DNA of 64,000 nucleotides from positions 372,001 through 436,000 of the forward strand of contig NZ_FNGF01000002.1 of assembly GCF_900102815.1 (NCBI RefSeq), written 5' to 3'. Positions within the stretch are counted from its first letter, which is position 1, and the number at the start of each line of letters is the position of its first letter. This document shows positions 1 through 8,104 of this stretch, piece by piece. The stretch comes from Glycomyces sambucus. Lineage in GTDB: Bacteria; Actinomycetota; Actinomycetes; Mycobacteriales; Micromonosporaceae. Both the position numbers and the translations under genes were made by a program. The notes beneath the pieces were generated by a model. It did not search any database. It saw nothing but the letters and a program-made list of their open reading frames with translations, and was not told where the DNA came from.

Positions 1-138
1 GGCCACACCACCGCGCTGGCGGCCCTCGGCGGGGACCCGGTCGCGTTCATCGCCAAAGCCACCGGCCGGGACCCGTTCCCGCCCAGCGAAAAGGCCGAGG
101 CGACCCGCCTCGGCCTCGTACCGCTCGCGTTCGGCTAG
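1..138 (+). CDS. C-terminal fragment of an unrecognised protein (cut by window edge)
   Basis: Reading frame 1 is open from the first base to a TAG at 136-138 and gives the last 45 residues of a protein that begins outside the window. The fragment is Ala/Gly-rich and ends ...GLVPLAFG. I do not recognise a family from this tail. Codon use is C/G-ending like the neighbours, so it is probably a real gene end. Its stop codon overlaps the stop codon of the convergent HNH-like lipoprotein gene by 2 bases, so there is no room for a terminator between them. Confidence 0.6.
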   Translation, partial: GHTTALAALGGDPVAFIAKATGRDPFPPSEKAEATRLGLVPLAFG

Positions 139-833
139 CAGCCGGCGGCGACGTCGAGCAGCGCCGTCCGCTCCGCCTCATCCACGGTCAGCGACCACTC
201 CTTCTTCACCTCGACCCACGCCCACACGTAAGCGCACCAGACACTTTCATCTTCGGGCATCCACTCCGCGGGGTCCTGGTCCGACTTGGACCGGTTCGAG
301 GACGCGGTCACCGCGATGAGGTGCCACGAGTTCCCCAGCCAGTTCGCGTACGACTGCCGGTCCTCGGTCGTCCAGTTCACCGCCCCCGAACCCCACGCCT
401 CCTTCAACGGCACGAAGTGGTCGATGTCGATGTCCCCGGACTCGGTGACGGTCTCGCCGTCGTACATCGACACCCACTCGCCGGTCATCGCCGCATCGCA
501 GTCGGCCTCGGTCAGCCCACCCGACCGGTCCTGCGCCACCAGCACGTCGTCGCGGGCGTCGCACCCGTTCCCGTCGTCGTCCTTCCAGTGCGGGAACAGG
601 GACCGGTCGTAGCCGCCGTTCTCCTCCTCGGCCACCGTCAGGGCCTCGATGTCGGAGGTCAGCACCGCCGGATCGACGGTCACCGAGAACGGCGCCGTGT
701 CCGCGAACTCGGCCGGCGCCGCCGACCCGCCCCCCGACGGGAGGTCGTCGATCGCATCAGACAAGCTCTCGCAGCCGGTCGCGACCACGAGCAGGGCAGG
801 GGACAGGAACAGGGCGAGACGGGAAGCGCGCAT
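135..833 (-). CDS. HNH endonuclease-family (DUF1524-like) lipoprotein, 232 aa
   Basis: The protein starts with a lipoprotein signal: basic MRASR, a hydrophobic stretch, then the lipobox-like ATGC with Cys at residue 21. A Ser/Gly/Ala linker follows. The C-terminal half has the DUF1524/GmrSD-type HNH signature: DIDH at 136-139 followed by VPLKEAW, and the downstream Asn-Arg-Ser-Lys-Asp segment near 180-186 (NRSKSDQDP). This family of secreted actinobacterial HNH proteins is predicted to act as metal-dependent nucleases outside the cell or at its surface; the substrate is unknown. The open frame extends far upstream to 1532, but that part is antisense to the TmrB-like gene. I place the start at the ATG at 833 because the signal peptide begins there. 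Confidence 0.85.
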   Translation of the reverse strand: MRASRLALFLSPALLVVATGCESLSDAIDDLPSGGGSAAPAEFADTAPFSVTVDPAVLTSDIEALTVAEEENGGYDRSLFPHWKDDDGNGCDARDDVLVAQDRSGGLTEADCDAAMTGEWVSMYDGETVTESGDIDIDHFVPLKEAWGSGAVNWTTEDRQSYANWLGNSWHLIAVTASSNRSKSDQDPAEWMPEDESVWCAYVWAWVEVKKEWSLTVDEAERTALLDVAAGC

Positions 834-947
834 CACTTCGTCCTTACTGGAGTACCGGGCGGGGTCGGGGCCAGGGTGCCCCAGCTGTCCGCAACGTAAC
901 ACGATCACGGCCACCGAACCACCGCCGCCTCTGCTAGATTCCCCCGG

Positions 948-1478
948 ATGATCGTCTGGCTCAACGGCACCTTCGGCTCCGGCAAGACCACCACCGCGCG
1001 ACTCCTCCAGACCGCGCTCCCCGCACGGCTCTTCGACGCCGAACACGTCGGCGCCCTCCTCGAATCCGTCATCGGCGACCTGCCCCACGACGACTTCAAG
1101 GACTTCCCGGCCTGGCGCGCCCTCACCGTCGCCACCGCCCGCCACGTCCTCGACCACGCCGGCGGCACCCTCGTCATCCCGCAGTCGGTCCTCCAGCGCG
1201 AGTACTGGACCGAACTCATGGACGGCTTCGCCCACCACGCCATCCCCGTCCGCGCCTACACCCTCCACACCGACCGCGACACCTTCACCCACCGCGTCGA
1301 ACACGACACCGACGAACCCGGCGCCCGCCAGTGGCGCCTCGACCACCGCGACCCCTACGAGACCGCCCTCACCGAATGGCTCGCCGACGCCACCACCGTC
1401 GTCGACAACACCCGCGCCACCCCCGACCAGACCGCCGCGCGCATCACCGCCGACCTCCGAAACCGCGGAACCGCCTGA
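948..1478 (+). CDS. TmrB-like P-loop NTPase, 176 aa
   Basis: The protein opens directly with a P-loop: MIVWLNGTFGSGKTTT, with the Walker A motif at residues 7-14. It is a short single-domain kinase-fold protein of the length and N-terminus seen in TmrB, the Bacillus tunicamycin-resistance protein, and in many actinobacterial AAA-annotated proteins. Known family role: ATP-dependent tunicamycin binding or resistance, not established for most homologues. The ATG sits only 114 bases from the divergent HNH lipoprotein gene and the two may share a control region. It is followed by a separate gene after 65 bases. Codons end almost entirely in C. Confidence 0.75.
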   Translation: MIVWLNGTFGSGKTTTARLLQTALPARLFDAEHVGALLESVIGDLPHDDFKDFPAWRALTVATARHVLDHAGGTLVIPQSVLQREYWTELMDGFAHHAIPVRAYTLHTDRDTFTHRVEHDTDEPGARQWRLDHRDPYETALTEWLADATTVVDNTRATPDQTAARITADLRNRGTA

Positions 1479-1543
1479 AAACGTCACACCCGGGCGCGAC
1501 GATGGGGGACCACAGCCTCGACCGCACGGCAAAGGAGCCCGCC

Positions 1544-2686
1544 ATGGCCTACCTCGTCCTCATCGGCACCCGCAAGGGCCTGTTCACCGCCACCAGCGAC
1601 GACCGCGTCCACTGGTCCGTCGACGGCCCCGCCAAACTCGACCAGGACGGCTTCACCGCCGTCGCCGAGATCTACGCCGCCGCCTGCGACCCCGCCACCG
1701 GCCGCGTCCTCGTCGGCGCCTCCACCTTCTTCGGCCCCTCCATCTGGCGCTCCGACGACGCCGCCCGCACCTGGGACGAACCCGAGCACGCCCCCATGGC
1801 CTTCCCCCAGGACCTCCCGTACCGGCCCCTCGACTTCTCCGAGACCGCCGGCATCGACCAGCCCGACAGCCCCGAGACCAACACCGTCAAACGCGTCTGG
1901 CAGCTCGCCTTCGGCCCCGGCGACCGCGTCTGGGCCGGCGTCGAACCCACCAGCCTCTGGACCTCCGACGACGCCGGCCGCACCTTCACCTTCAACCAGG
2001 CCCTCTGGGACCACCCCCAGCACACCACCTGGGCCTCCGGCGCCGGCGGACCCGCCGTCCACACCATCGTCACCCACCCCGGCGAACCCGGGAAGCTCAC
2101 CGTCGCCATCTCCTCCGGCGGCATCTACCAGACCACCGACGACGGCGCCACCTGGAACGGCATCACCAAGGGCATCACCGTCGACTACGGACCCGACGAG
2201 GCCCCCGAATCCGGCCAGTGCATCCACAAGGTCACCCGCGACGCCGCCGGCACCCTCTTCGCCCAGAGCCACGGCCCCGCCTACCGCGCCGACCGACCCG
2301 ACGGCGGCTGGACGAACATCTCCGCCACCCTCCCCACCAACTTCGGGTTCGCCATGGTCGCCCACCCCACCCGGCCCGGCACCGTCCTCGCCTGGCCCGT
2401 CGGCGAAGCCATGGACCGCACCCCGCCGAACGCCCGCATCGCCGCCTGGCGCACCACCGACAACGGCGAGAACTGGACCTCCTGGGCCCACGGCCTGCCC
2501 GACGAGAACTACTACGGCACCGTCATGCGCGACGGCGCCTGCACCGACGGCGACCCCGCCGACCCTGGCTGGTACTTCGGCACCCGCTGCGGCGACGTCT
2601 GGGCCGCCGCCGACGACGGCCACTGGCACCAGGTCGCCGCCCACCTGCCCGACGTCCTCTGCGTCCGCGCCATGGTCACCGCATGA
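1544..2686 (+). CDS. BNR/Asp-box beta-propeller protein (sialidase-fold), 380 aa
   Basis: Four Asp-box (BNR) repeats of the S/T-x-D-x-G-x-T-W type are visible: SDDAARTWDE, TSDDAGRTFTF, TTDDGATWNG and TTDNGENWTS. They are spaced through the chain as in six- or seven-bladed sialidase-like propellers. There is no signal peptide, so the protein is probably cytoplasmic, and catalytic sialidase residues cannot be assigned. A good ribosome-binding site (aaaggag, 1531-1537) precedes the ATG at 1544; the upstream in-frame extension lies inside the TmrB-like gene and is not coding. Its stop overlaps the start of the MoaD/ThiS-like gene (ATGA), so the two are translationally coupled and probably act together. 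Confidence 0.85.
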   Translation: MAYLVLIGTRKGLFTATSDDRVHWSVDGPAKLDQDGFTAVAEIYAAACDPATGRVLVGASTFFGPSIWRSDDAARTWDEPEHAPMAFPQDLPYRPLDFSETAGIDQPDSPETNTVKRVWQLAFGPGDRVWAGVEPTSLWTSDDAGRTFTFNQALWDHPQHTTWASGAGGPAVHTIVTHPGEPGKLTVAISSGGIYQTTDDGATWNGITKGITVDYGPDEAPESGQCIHKVTRDAAGTLFAQSHGPAYRADRPDGGWTNISATLPTNFGFAMVAHPTRPGTVLAWPVGEAMDRTPPNARIAAWRTTDNGENWTSWAHGLPDENYYGTVMRDGACTDGDPADPGWYFGTRCGDVWAAADDGHWHQVAAHLPDVLCVRAMVTA

Positions 2687-2964
2687 GCACCGACGTCAAG
2701 ATCCCCGCCGCACTCGCCTCCGAGTGCGGCGGCGCCCGCCACCTCACCGTCGACCTCGACGAGCACGCCACCCTCGCCGACCTCCTCGACGCCGTCGCCG
2801 CCGCCCACCCACGCCTCGGCCGCCGCCTGCGCGACGAGTCCGGGCGCCTGCGCCGCTTCGTCAACGTCTACATCGGCGACGAGGAGTCCCGCCGCCTCCA
2901 AGGACTCGACACCCCCCTCGACGGCCGCGAGATCCAGATCCTCCCCTCCATCGCCGGAGGCTGA
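2683..2964 (+). CDS. MoaD/ThiS-family ubiquitin-like protein, 93 aa
   Basis: A small beta-grasp protein ending in the diglycine tail IAGG, the part that is adenylated and loaded with sulfur in MoaD and ThiS. The length is right for the family. The start ATG overlaps the stop of the beta-propeller gene by four bases. No MoaE, ThiG, MoeB or JAB-type activator is encoded nearby, so its sulfur-carrier partner or conjugation target is not shown by the context. The tight coupling suggests that the propeller protein is a partner or target. A strong hairpin terminator follows at 2971-3003. Confidence 0.85.
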   Translation: MSTDVKIPAALASECGGARHLTVDLDEHATLADLLDAVAAAHPRLGRRLRDESGRLRRFVNVYIGDEESRRLQGLDTPLDGREIQILPSIAGG

Positions 2965-2970
2965 ACACAC

Positions 2971-3003
2971 CGGAGGGGCCGCCCCACCGGGACGGCCCCT
3001 CCG
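2971..3003. terminator. Bidirectional hairpin terminator
   Basis: A perfect 11-bp stem (2971-2981 with 2993-3003) lies between the convergent MoaD-like and FKBP genes. It is symmetric and can serve both directions; the T-run is weak, as is usual in high-G+C actinomycetes. Confidence 0.75.
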
Positions 3004-3013
3004 AAAACCGCGA

Positions 3014-3553
3014 CTACGACTTGCCGTTGATCGACACCACGTCGACCACGAACACCAGCGTCTCGTTCGGGCCGATCACACCGCCCGCACCCGCCGCACC
3101 GTACCCCAGCTCCGGCGGGATCACGATCAGGCGCCGGTCACCGACCTGCGCACCCGCCAGCCCGTCGTTCCAGCCCTGGATCACCGGCGCCGAACCCAGC
3201 GGCGACACCGTGAACGGCTGCGCCCCACGGTTCCACGACGCGTCGAACTCCTTGCCGTTCGACCAGTTGAACCCCGCGTACTGGACCGCGACCGCATCCC
3301 CGGCCACCGCCTCCGCACCCGAACCCTCCACCACGTCGTGGACGAACAGCCCCGCAGGAGCCGCACCCCCCGGCACCGTCACCACCGGACGCGCACCCGT
3401 GTCCTCCGACACCGACACCTCGACACCGTCACTGATCTGCACCACGCTGACATCCCCTTCATCCGAGCCGCCCTCAGCGGCACCGCAACCGGCCAGCAGC
3501 ACCGCACCCGCGGCCGCCACCGGCACCACAAACCTCAACAGCCTAAGCACCAC
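3014..3553 (-). CDS. FKBP-type peptidyl-prolyl isomerase lipoprotein, 179 aa
   Basis: The N-terminus has a signal sequence with a clear lipobox, LLAGC, Cys at residue 23. The C-terminal ~110 residues are an FKBP domain: VQYAGFNWSNGKEFDASW, the PVIQGWNDGLAGAQVGDRR segment with the conserved Trp, IPPELGYG, and the closing LVFVVDVVSI. It should catalyse cis-trans isomerisation of prolyl bonds in exported proteins at the outer face of the membrane. The start is a GTG at 3553 (a second GTG follows directly). It uses G-ending codons although its rightward neighbours use C-ending ones; see the wobble-domain finding. Confidence 0.92.
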   Translation of the reverse strand: MVLRLLRFVVPVAAAGAVLLAGCGAAEGGSDEGDVSVVQISDGVEVSVSEDTGARPVVTVPGGAAPAGLFVHDVVEGSGAEAVAGDAVAVQYAGFNWSNGKEFDASWNRGAQPFTVSPLGSAPVIQGWNDGLAGAQVGDRRLIVIPPELGYGAAGAGGVIGPNETLVFVVDVVSINGKS

Positions 3554-3636
3554 CGCGAGAACCTACCACCCAGACCCCCGCACCCGCCCCCTCGCCTATC
3601 CTGGACCCCCGACCCGACCAGCAGGAGCACCGCACC

Positions 3637-4098
3637 ATGCAACCCGCGCCCGACCCCGCCGAGCACGTCACCGAACTCCTGCGCGCCCTCACCGTCCAAC
3701 TCCGCCTCCTCAACCACCAGGTCTCCGACCGCCTCGGCCTCCAAGACGTCGACCTCGAATGCCTCGACCTCATCGGCCGCACCGGACCCCTCACCCCCTC
3801 CGCGCTCGCCCGCGCCGCGGACCTGCACCCCGCCACGGTCACCGGGGTCCTCGACCGGCTCGAGAGCGCCGGGTGGATCCGCCGCGACCGGGTCCCCACC
3901 GACCGGCGCGCCGTGCACCTGACCGCCGACCCCGACCGGTCCGCGGCGGTCCGGGCCCACTACGAGCCGCTGCGCGGGGCCATCGCCGCGATCTGCGGCG
4001 ACTTCGACCCCGCGCAGCTGGAGACGATCGCGGGCTTCCTCGCCCGCGTCACCGCCGCCGGGCAGGCGGCCACCGACGACCTCGCGGGCCGTCAGTAG
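3637..4098 (+). CDS. MarR-family transcriptional regulator, 153 aa
   Basis: A single winged helix-turn-helix domain of MarR length. The recognition-helix region reads LTPSALARAADLHPATVTGVLDRLESAGWIRR, followed by a wing with PTDRRAVHLTA (the conserved D-R-R). The start ATG at 3637 is preceded by a weak purine-rich stretch (cagcagga). It converges on the NmrA-like gene and overlaps its 3' end by 7 bases. A palindrome at 4779-4811 upstream of that neighbour is a possible target. The first ~200 bases use C-ending codons and the rest are mixed, a composition shift inside the gene. Confidence 0.85.
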   Translation: MQPAPDPAEHVTELLRALTVQLRLLNHQVSDRLGLQDVDLECLDLIGRTGPLTPSALARAADLHPATVTGVLDRLESAGWIRRDRVPTDRRAVHLTADPDRSAAVRAHYEPLRGAIAAICGDFDPAQLETIAGFLARVTAAGQAATDDLAGRQ

Positions 4099-4754
4099 GC
4101 GACGCCCAGGACCTTCCCGGCCGCGTCCGCATCGGCCGCGGCCGCGAGCATCGCCGCGGCCAGGTCCGCGCGGCCCAGCGTCCACCCGTTGCGCGGCTGC
4201 GCGCCCTCGGCGGTGCGCCAGGCGCCCTTCGCCGGGACGTCGGTCAGGCGCGGCGGGCGGACCACCGTCCAGTCCAGACGCGAGTCCACCACCAGGTCCT
4301 CCATGCGGGCCAGGTCCGCGTAGTGCGCGGCCAGGGCCCGCTTGACGATCGGCGTGACCAGGCGCAGCAGCGGCCCGTCGCCGGGGTCGGTGCGCGGCTT
4401 GTCGGGGCGCGCCGCGGTCGGCACGGTCCCGATCGGCGCCGCCGACAGCACCACCAGCCGCCGGACCCCGGTGGCGCGCATGGCGTCGAGGAGCGCGGCG
4501 GTCCCGGTAGCGGCCACCCCGGCGTCGTGCCTGCCGGTCGCGCCCAGTGCCGAGACGACCGCGTGCGCGCCGTCCAGGGCCTTCGCCAGCGCGTCGGGGT
4601 CCGGTGCCGCGAAGTCGGTGCGCGCGAACGGCACGCCCGGCGGGAGTTTCTGCGGCGACCGGACCAGGGCGGTCACCTCGTGTCCGGCGTCGCGGGCCTG
4701 CGACAGGACCAGGCGGCCCGTCGCGCCCGTGGCCGCTGCCAGTGCGAGTCTCAT
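4092..4754 (-). CDS. NmrA/SDR-like NAD(P)-binding oxidoreductase, 220 aa
   Basis: An N-terminal Rossmann motif (AATGATGRLV, residues 7-16) and the arrangement typical of atypical SDRs of the NAD(P)H-binding/NmrA-like group: a strand, VTALVRSP with Arg contacting the cofactor phosphate, then VVSALGATG and VVLSAAPIG. The family includes flavin/biliverdin reductase-like enzymes, quinone reductases and redox sensors; the substrate cannot be told here. An 8-bp-arm inverted repeat sits just upstream of the start, suggesting regulation by a dimeric repressor. It converges on, and slightly overlaps, a MarR gene. Confidence 0.82.
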   Translation of the reverse strand: MRLALAAATGATGRLVLSQARDAGHEVTALVRSPQKLPPGVPFARTDFAAPDPDALAKALDGAHAVVSALGATGRHDAGVAATGTAALLDAMRATGVRRLVVLSAAPIGTVPTAARPDKPRTDPGDGPLLRLVTPIVKRALAAHYADLARMEDLVVDSRLDWTVVRPPRLTDVPAKGAWRTAEGAQPRNGWTLGRADLAAAMLAAAADADAAGKVLGVAY

Positions 4755-4778
4755 GGGGGTCTCTCCTCACGCAAAGAT

Positions 4779-4811
4779 GATACGGATTCCATACTATCTG
4801 AGTTCCGTATC
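4779..4811. promoter_or_regulatory. Inverted-repeat operator candidate upstream of the NmrA-like gene
   Basis: Arms gatacgga (4779-4786) and tccgtatc (4804-4811) are perfect reverse complements separated by 17 bases that are AT-rich for this genome (ccatactatctgag). The element lies 25-57 bases upstream of the NmrA-like start and 89 bases upstream of the rhomboid start. It could therefore be the operator for either or both divergent genes; MarR, HxlR or TetR family regulators are possible binders. Confidence 0.55.
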
Positions 4812-4899
4812 GATTCGGCACTGCGCGCACGCCCCGACTACGCTTCCAGGGACCGGCTTCCCGAGGCGAAGCCCCGAACCCCTTCCCGCAGGAGCCGCA

Positions 4900-5502
4900 T
4901 TGACCCTCCCGGCCGCACCCGAACCCCGCCCCGCCCACCCCGTGCGGCGCGCGCTCACGACCTGGGGCGCGCTCATCGCCCTCCTGTGGGCGGTCCTCGT
5001 CGCCGACCTCGTCCTCCCCGCGCACCTGACGATGTGGGGGATCACCCCGCGCACCCTCGACGGTCTCGTCCCCGGGATCGTCGCCGCCCCGTTCCTGCAC
5101 GCCGACGCCGCGCACCTCGCCGCGAACACCGTGCCCCTCGCCGTCATGGGCGTCGTCTGCGCCCTGCGCGACCGCGCCGGCATGTGGGCCGCCCTCGCCA
5201 CCGCGCTCGTCGTCTCCGGCCTCGGCGTGTGGCTGCTGTCCCCGGCGCACTCGGTGACCGTCGGCGCCTCCGGCGTCGTGTTCGGCCTCTTCGGGTACCT
5301 GCTCGCGCGCGGCCTGTTCATGCGCAAGATCGGCGACTTCCTCATCGCCCTGCTCATCGTCCTCGTCTACGGCTCCCTCATCTGGGGCGTGCTGCCGACC
5401 AGCCCGTACATCTCCTGGCAGGCCCACCTGTTCGGGTTCCTCGGCGGCATCGCCGCCGCGATCGCCGTCGCCCGCTCCCGCCGCGCCAGGGCCGCCGCGT
5501 GA
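4900..5502 (+). CDS. Rhomboid-family intramembrane serine protease, 200 aa
   Basis: Six transmembrane segments with the rhomboid catalytic set: HxxxN (H72, N76), the GASG motif with nucleophile Ser124, and the catalytic His176 in the AHLFGFLGG segment. It cleaves membrane proteins inside the bilayer; targets are unknown. I choose the TTG at 4900 as start because a ribosome-binding site (caggag, 4889-4894) is well placed and the protein then has a short cytoplasmic tail before TM1. The much longer open frame upstream is antisense to the NmrA-like gene. The stop overlaps the next small gene (GTGA). Confidence 0.9.
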   Translation: MTLPAAPEPRPAHPVRRALTTWGALIALLWAVLVADLVLPAHLTMWGITPRTLDGLVPGIVAAPFLHADAAHLAANTVPLAVMGVVCALRDRAGMWAALATALVVSGLGVWLLSPAHSVTVGASGVVFGLFGYLLARGLFMRKIGDFLIALLIVLVYGSLIWGVLPTSPYISWQAHLFGFLGGIAAAIAVARSRRARAAA

Positions 5503-5735
5503 GCGCCCCCGCGGGCTTCGCGCACCGCGAGCGCGGGGACGGGACCGTCGTCATCACCCACCGCGGCCGGGCCGCCGCCACCCTCCGCGGCACCCGCGCC
5601 GCGAAGTTCCTCGCCGAGCTCGCCGCCGGCGACCCCCAGCTCGTCATGGCCCGGTGGACCGGCGCCTACCGGTTCGGCACCGAGCGCACCGCCCGCGACC
5701 ACCCCCGCAACCAAGGCTGCGACCAGCGCCGGTAG
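5499..5735 (+). CDS. Small conserved actinobacterial protein, 78 aa
   Basis: Starts at a GTG overlapping the rhomboid stop codon by four bases. The product is basic, with a compact N-terminal half (DGTVVITHRGRAAATLRG) and a tail with several Arg/Asn (TARDHPRNQ). It resembles a small protein of unknown function common in Streptomyces-type genomes; I cannot name a domain. Co-translation with a rhomboid protease suggests an accessory role or simple co-expression. Confidence 0.7.
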   Translation: MSAPAGFAHRERGDGTVVITHRGRAAATLRGTRAAKFLAELAAGDPQLVMARWTGAYRFGTERTARDHPRNQGCDQRR

Positions 5736-5755
5736 CCCCACCGGGCACCCCGCGA

Positions 5756-5800
5756 TTGACACCGGCCGACCCGCGGCACTATAGTGCTAACATCCTAGTG
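5756..5800 (+). promoter_or_regulatory. Promoter of the GntR/ABC operon with overlapping repeat
   Basis: A near-consensus housekeeping promoter: TTGACA at 5756-5761, 18-base spacer, TATAGT at 5780-5785. The -10 region is overlapped by tagtg repeats at 5782-5786 and 5796-5800, a plausible site for autoregulation by the YtrA-type repressor whose GTG start lies at 5814. Confidence 0.7.
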
Positions 5801-5813
5801 AAATAGAGTTACC

Positions 5814-6188
5814 GTGATCGACTTCCACCTCGAACCGCGCTCCGGCGTGGCCCCCTACATGCAGCTCGTCCACCAGGTCCAGCAGGCCCTCAGGCTCGGC
5901 ATGCTCGCAGTGGGGGACCAGCTGCCCACGGTCAAGCAGGTCGTCGCCAAGATCGCCATCAACCCCAACACCGTCCTCAAGGCGTACCGCGAACTCGAAC
6001 GCCAAGGACTCGTCGCCCCCAAACCCGGCCGCGGCACCTTCGTCACCGCCACCCTCGCCGCCGGCGACCTCGACGCCCACGCCGAACTCAAGACCGAACT
6101 CCACCGATGGATCACCCGCGCCCGCACCGCCGGACTCGACGACGACGCCATCACCGCACTCTTCGCCACCACGATCAGAAAGACCTGA
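5814..6188 (+). CDS. GntR-family regulator, YtrA subfamily, 124 aa
   Basis: Short GntR protein: a winged HTH domain (GDQLPTVKQVVAKIAINPNTVLKAYRELE, then GLVAPKPGRGTFV) followed by only ~45 residues. This is the hallmark of the YtrA subfamily, which lacks a large ligand-binding domain. YtrA regulators repress adjacent ABC exporters and respond to cell-envelope antibiotics. Here it is followed after 16 bases by an ABC ATPase and permease, the classical arrangement. Start is the GTG at 5814, 28 bases downstream of a strong promoter. Confidence 0.9.
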   Translation: MIDFHLEPRSGVAPYMQLVHQVQQALRLGMLAVGDQLPTVKQVVAKIAINPNTVLKAYRELERQGLVAPKPGRGTFVTATLAAGDLDAHAELKTELHRWITRARTAGLDDDAITALFATTIRKT

Positions 6189-6204
6189 CCCCGAAAGCAG
6201 GACC

Positions 6205-7101
6205 ATGGACACCCCGGTCATCCGCGCCGACGCCCTCACCAAGCGCTACGGCCCCCACCCGGCCCTCACCGACGCCACCCTCGACATCCCCGCCGGCCGC
6301 ATCGTCGGCCTCGTCGGCCCCAACGGCGCCGGCAAGTCCACCCTCCTCGCCCTCGCCGCCGGCCTCATCCGCCCCACCTCCGGCACCATCGACGTCCTGG
6401 GCCGCCGCCCCGCCGCCGACACCGCCCAACTCGCCCGCGTCGGCTTCGTCGCCCAGGACACCCCCGTCTACGCCCAGCTCACCGTCGCCGAGCACCTGCG
6501 GCTGGGGGAGCGGCTCAACCCCGCCTGGGACCGCCCCTTCGCCCACGCCCGCATCAAGCAGATCGGCCTCGACCCCGCCAAGAAGGCCGGACGCCTCTCC
6601 GGCGGCCAGAAGGCCCAGCTCGCCCTCACCCTCGCCGCCGCCAAACGCCCCGAACTGCTCATCTTCGACGAACCCGTCGCCGCCCTCGACCCCCTCGCGC
6701 GCCGCGCCTTCCTCCAGAACCTCATGGAGTTCGTCGCCGAGATCGACGTGTCGGTGATCCTGTCCTCCCACCTGATCTCCGACGTCGAACGCGTCTGCGA
6801 CCACCTCGTCATCCTCGCCGAATCCCGCGTCCAGGTCGCGGGGGACATCGACGACCTCACCGCCGCCCACTTCCGCGTCGTCGGCCCCCGCGGCACCCTC
6901 GACACCCTCCCCGCCGGCACCGACGTCATCGCCACCGAGCACACCGACCGCCAGACCACCCTCATCGTCCACGCCCGCAACGGCACCCGCCCCGACACGC
7001 TCGGGCAGACCGAACCCGTCGGCCTCGAGGACATGGTCCTCACCTACCTCCACCGCGCCCAAGGCACCGGCGCCCCGACCCTCCAGGAGAGCACCCGATG
7101 A
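6205..7101 (+). CDS. ABC transporter ATP-binding protein, 298 aa
   Basis: All nucleotide-binding motifs are present: Walker A GPNGAGKS (38-45), signature LSGGQ (131-135), Walker B LLIFDE (151-156), D-loop region and switch His at 189. The ~80-residue C-terminal extension is typical of exporter ATPases in YtrBC-like systems. The start ATG has a gcagga site upstream. The stop overlaps the permease start (ATGA). With the GntR gene it forms a three-gene operon probably exporting or sensing an envelope-active compound. Confidence 0.92.
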   Translation: MDTPVIRADALTKRYGPHPALTDATLDIPAGRIVGLVGPNGAGKSTLLALAAGLIRPTSGTIDVLGRRPAADTAQLARVGFVAQDTPVYAQLTVAEHLRLGERLNPAWDRPFAHARIKQIGLDPAKKAGRLSGGQKAQLALTLAAAKRPELLIFDEPVAALDPLARRAFLQNLMEFVAEIDVSVILSSHLISDVERVCDHLVILAESRVQVAGDIDDLTAAHFRVVGPRGTLDTLPAGTDVIATEHTDRQTTLIVHARNGTRPDTLGQTEPVGLEDMVLTYLHRAQGTGAPTLQESTR

Positions 7102-8087
7102 TCTGGCTGACCTGGCGCCACATGCGCACCCAGACCCTGTGGACCGCCGCCGCCCTCGCCGCGCTCGCCGTCTACCTGCTCTACCTCGGCGCCGACCTCC
7201 GCGAGGTCTACGACCGCGACATCGCCGGCTGCACCGCCGAATGCGGCCAGGCCGCCAGGGCCGTCGCTGACGCCTTCGGGACCCCGCTGCTCCTCCTGGG
7301 CCTCGTCCTCATCGCCGGCCCCGCGCTCCTGGGCGCCTTCTGGGGCGCGCCCCTCATCACCCGCGAACTCGAGACCGGCACCCACCGCCTGGTGTGGAAC
7401 CAGTCGGTCACCCGCACCCGCTGGCTCACCGTCAAGCTCGTCCTCGTCGGGGGAGTGAGCGTCCTGCTCACCGGCGCGCTCAGCCTCCTGCTCACCTGGG
7501 CCGCCGCGCCCTACGACCAGGTCGCCGCCTCCCGTTTCGAACCGCTCACCTTCGCCGCCAGGGACATCGCCCCGTTCGGGTACGCGCTCCTGGCGTTCGC
7601 CATCGGCCTCGCCGTCGGCGTCCTCGCCCGCAAGACCCTCCTCGCCATGGCCGTCACCATCGCGCTCTTCATCGCCTTCCAGGTGCTCATGGCGACCGCC
7701 GTCCGCCCCCACTTCGCCGAACCGGTCACCGAGACCATCGCGTGGTCCGACGCCAACGCCGTCGGCACCATCGACTCCTTCGGCATCGGCCCCCACGGCG
7801 CCGGCATCCAGGGCTACACCATCACCGACGCCTGGGTCCTGTCCGACTACATCACCGTCTACAAGGCCGACGGCACCGAGGTCGACGAGGACGACATCGC
7901 CGCGTGCGACCAGCAGACGCTCCACCCCGACGAGTGCATGACCTCGCTCGGCGCCGTCTTCGACGTCACCTACCAGCCCGCCGACCGGTACTGGCCGTTC
8001 CAGTGGGCCGAGTTCGCCGCCGCGGCCGGTCTCGCCGCACTCCTCATCGGCCTCGCGTTCTGGCGCGTCCCCCGCGGCATCAACTGA
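7098..8087 (+). CDS. ABC-2-like transporter permease, 329 aa
   Basis: About six hydrophobic segments: one near residues 15-30, several between 65 and 215, and one near the C-terminus, separated by an extracytoplasmic loop of ~100 residues (about 205-300). That loop carries three Cys, two of which could form a disulfide. It is the membrane partner of the preceding ATPase. The substrate cannot be assigned. A strong hairpin terminator closes the operon at 8105-8136. Confidence 0.85.
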   Translation: MIWLTWRHMRTQTLWTAAALAALAVYLLYLGADLREVYDRDIAGCTAECGQAARAVADAFGTPLLLLGLVLIAGPALLGAFWGAPLITRELETGTHRLVWNQSVTRTRWLTVKLVLVGGVSVLLTGALSLLLTWAAAPYDQVAASRFEPLTFAARDIAPFGYALLAFAIGLAVGVLARKTLLAMAVTIALFIAFQVLMATAVRPHFAEPVTETIAWSDANAVGTIDSFGIGPHGAGIQGYTITDAWVLSDYITVYKADGTEVDEDDIAACDQQTLHPDECMTSLGAVFDVTYQPADRYWPFQWAEFAAAAGLAALLIGLAFWRVPRGIN

Positions 8088-8104
8088 CGCGATTCCCGCA
8101 AGCA

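Noticed and set aside
1484..2644. Long minus-strand open frame (386 residues) opposite the beta-propeller gene
   Set aside because: Gly/Val/Ala-rich shadow of a G+C-rich gene; no ribosome-binding site, no family pattern, and the plus-strand gene has clear Asp boxes.
2724..5735. 1003-residue plus-strand frame across MoaD, FKBP, MarR and NmrA genes
   Set aside because: Out of frame with all real genes except its last 78 residues, which form the small gene after the rhomboid.
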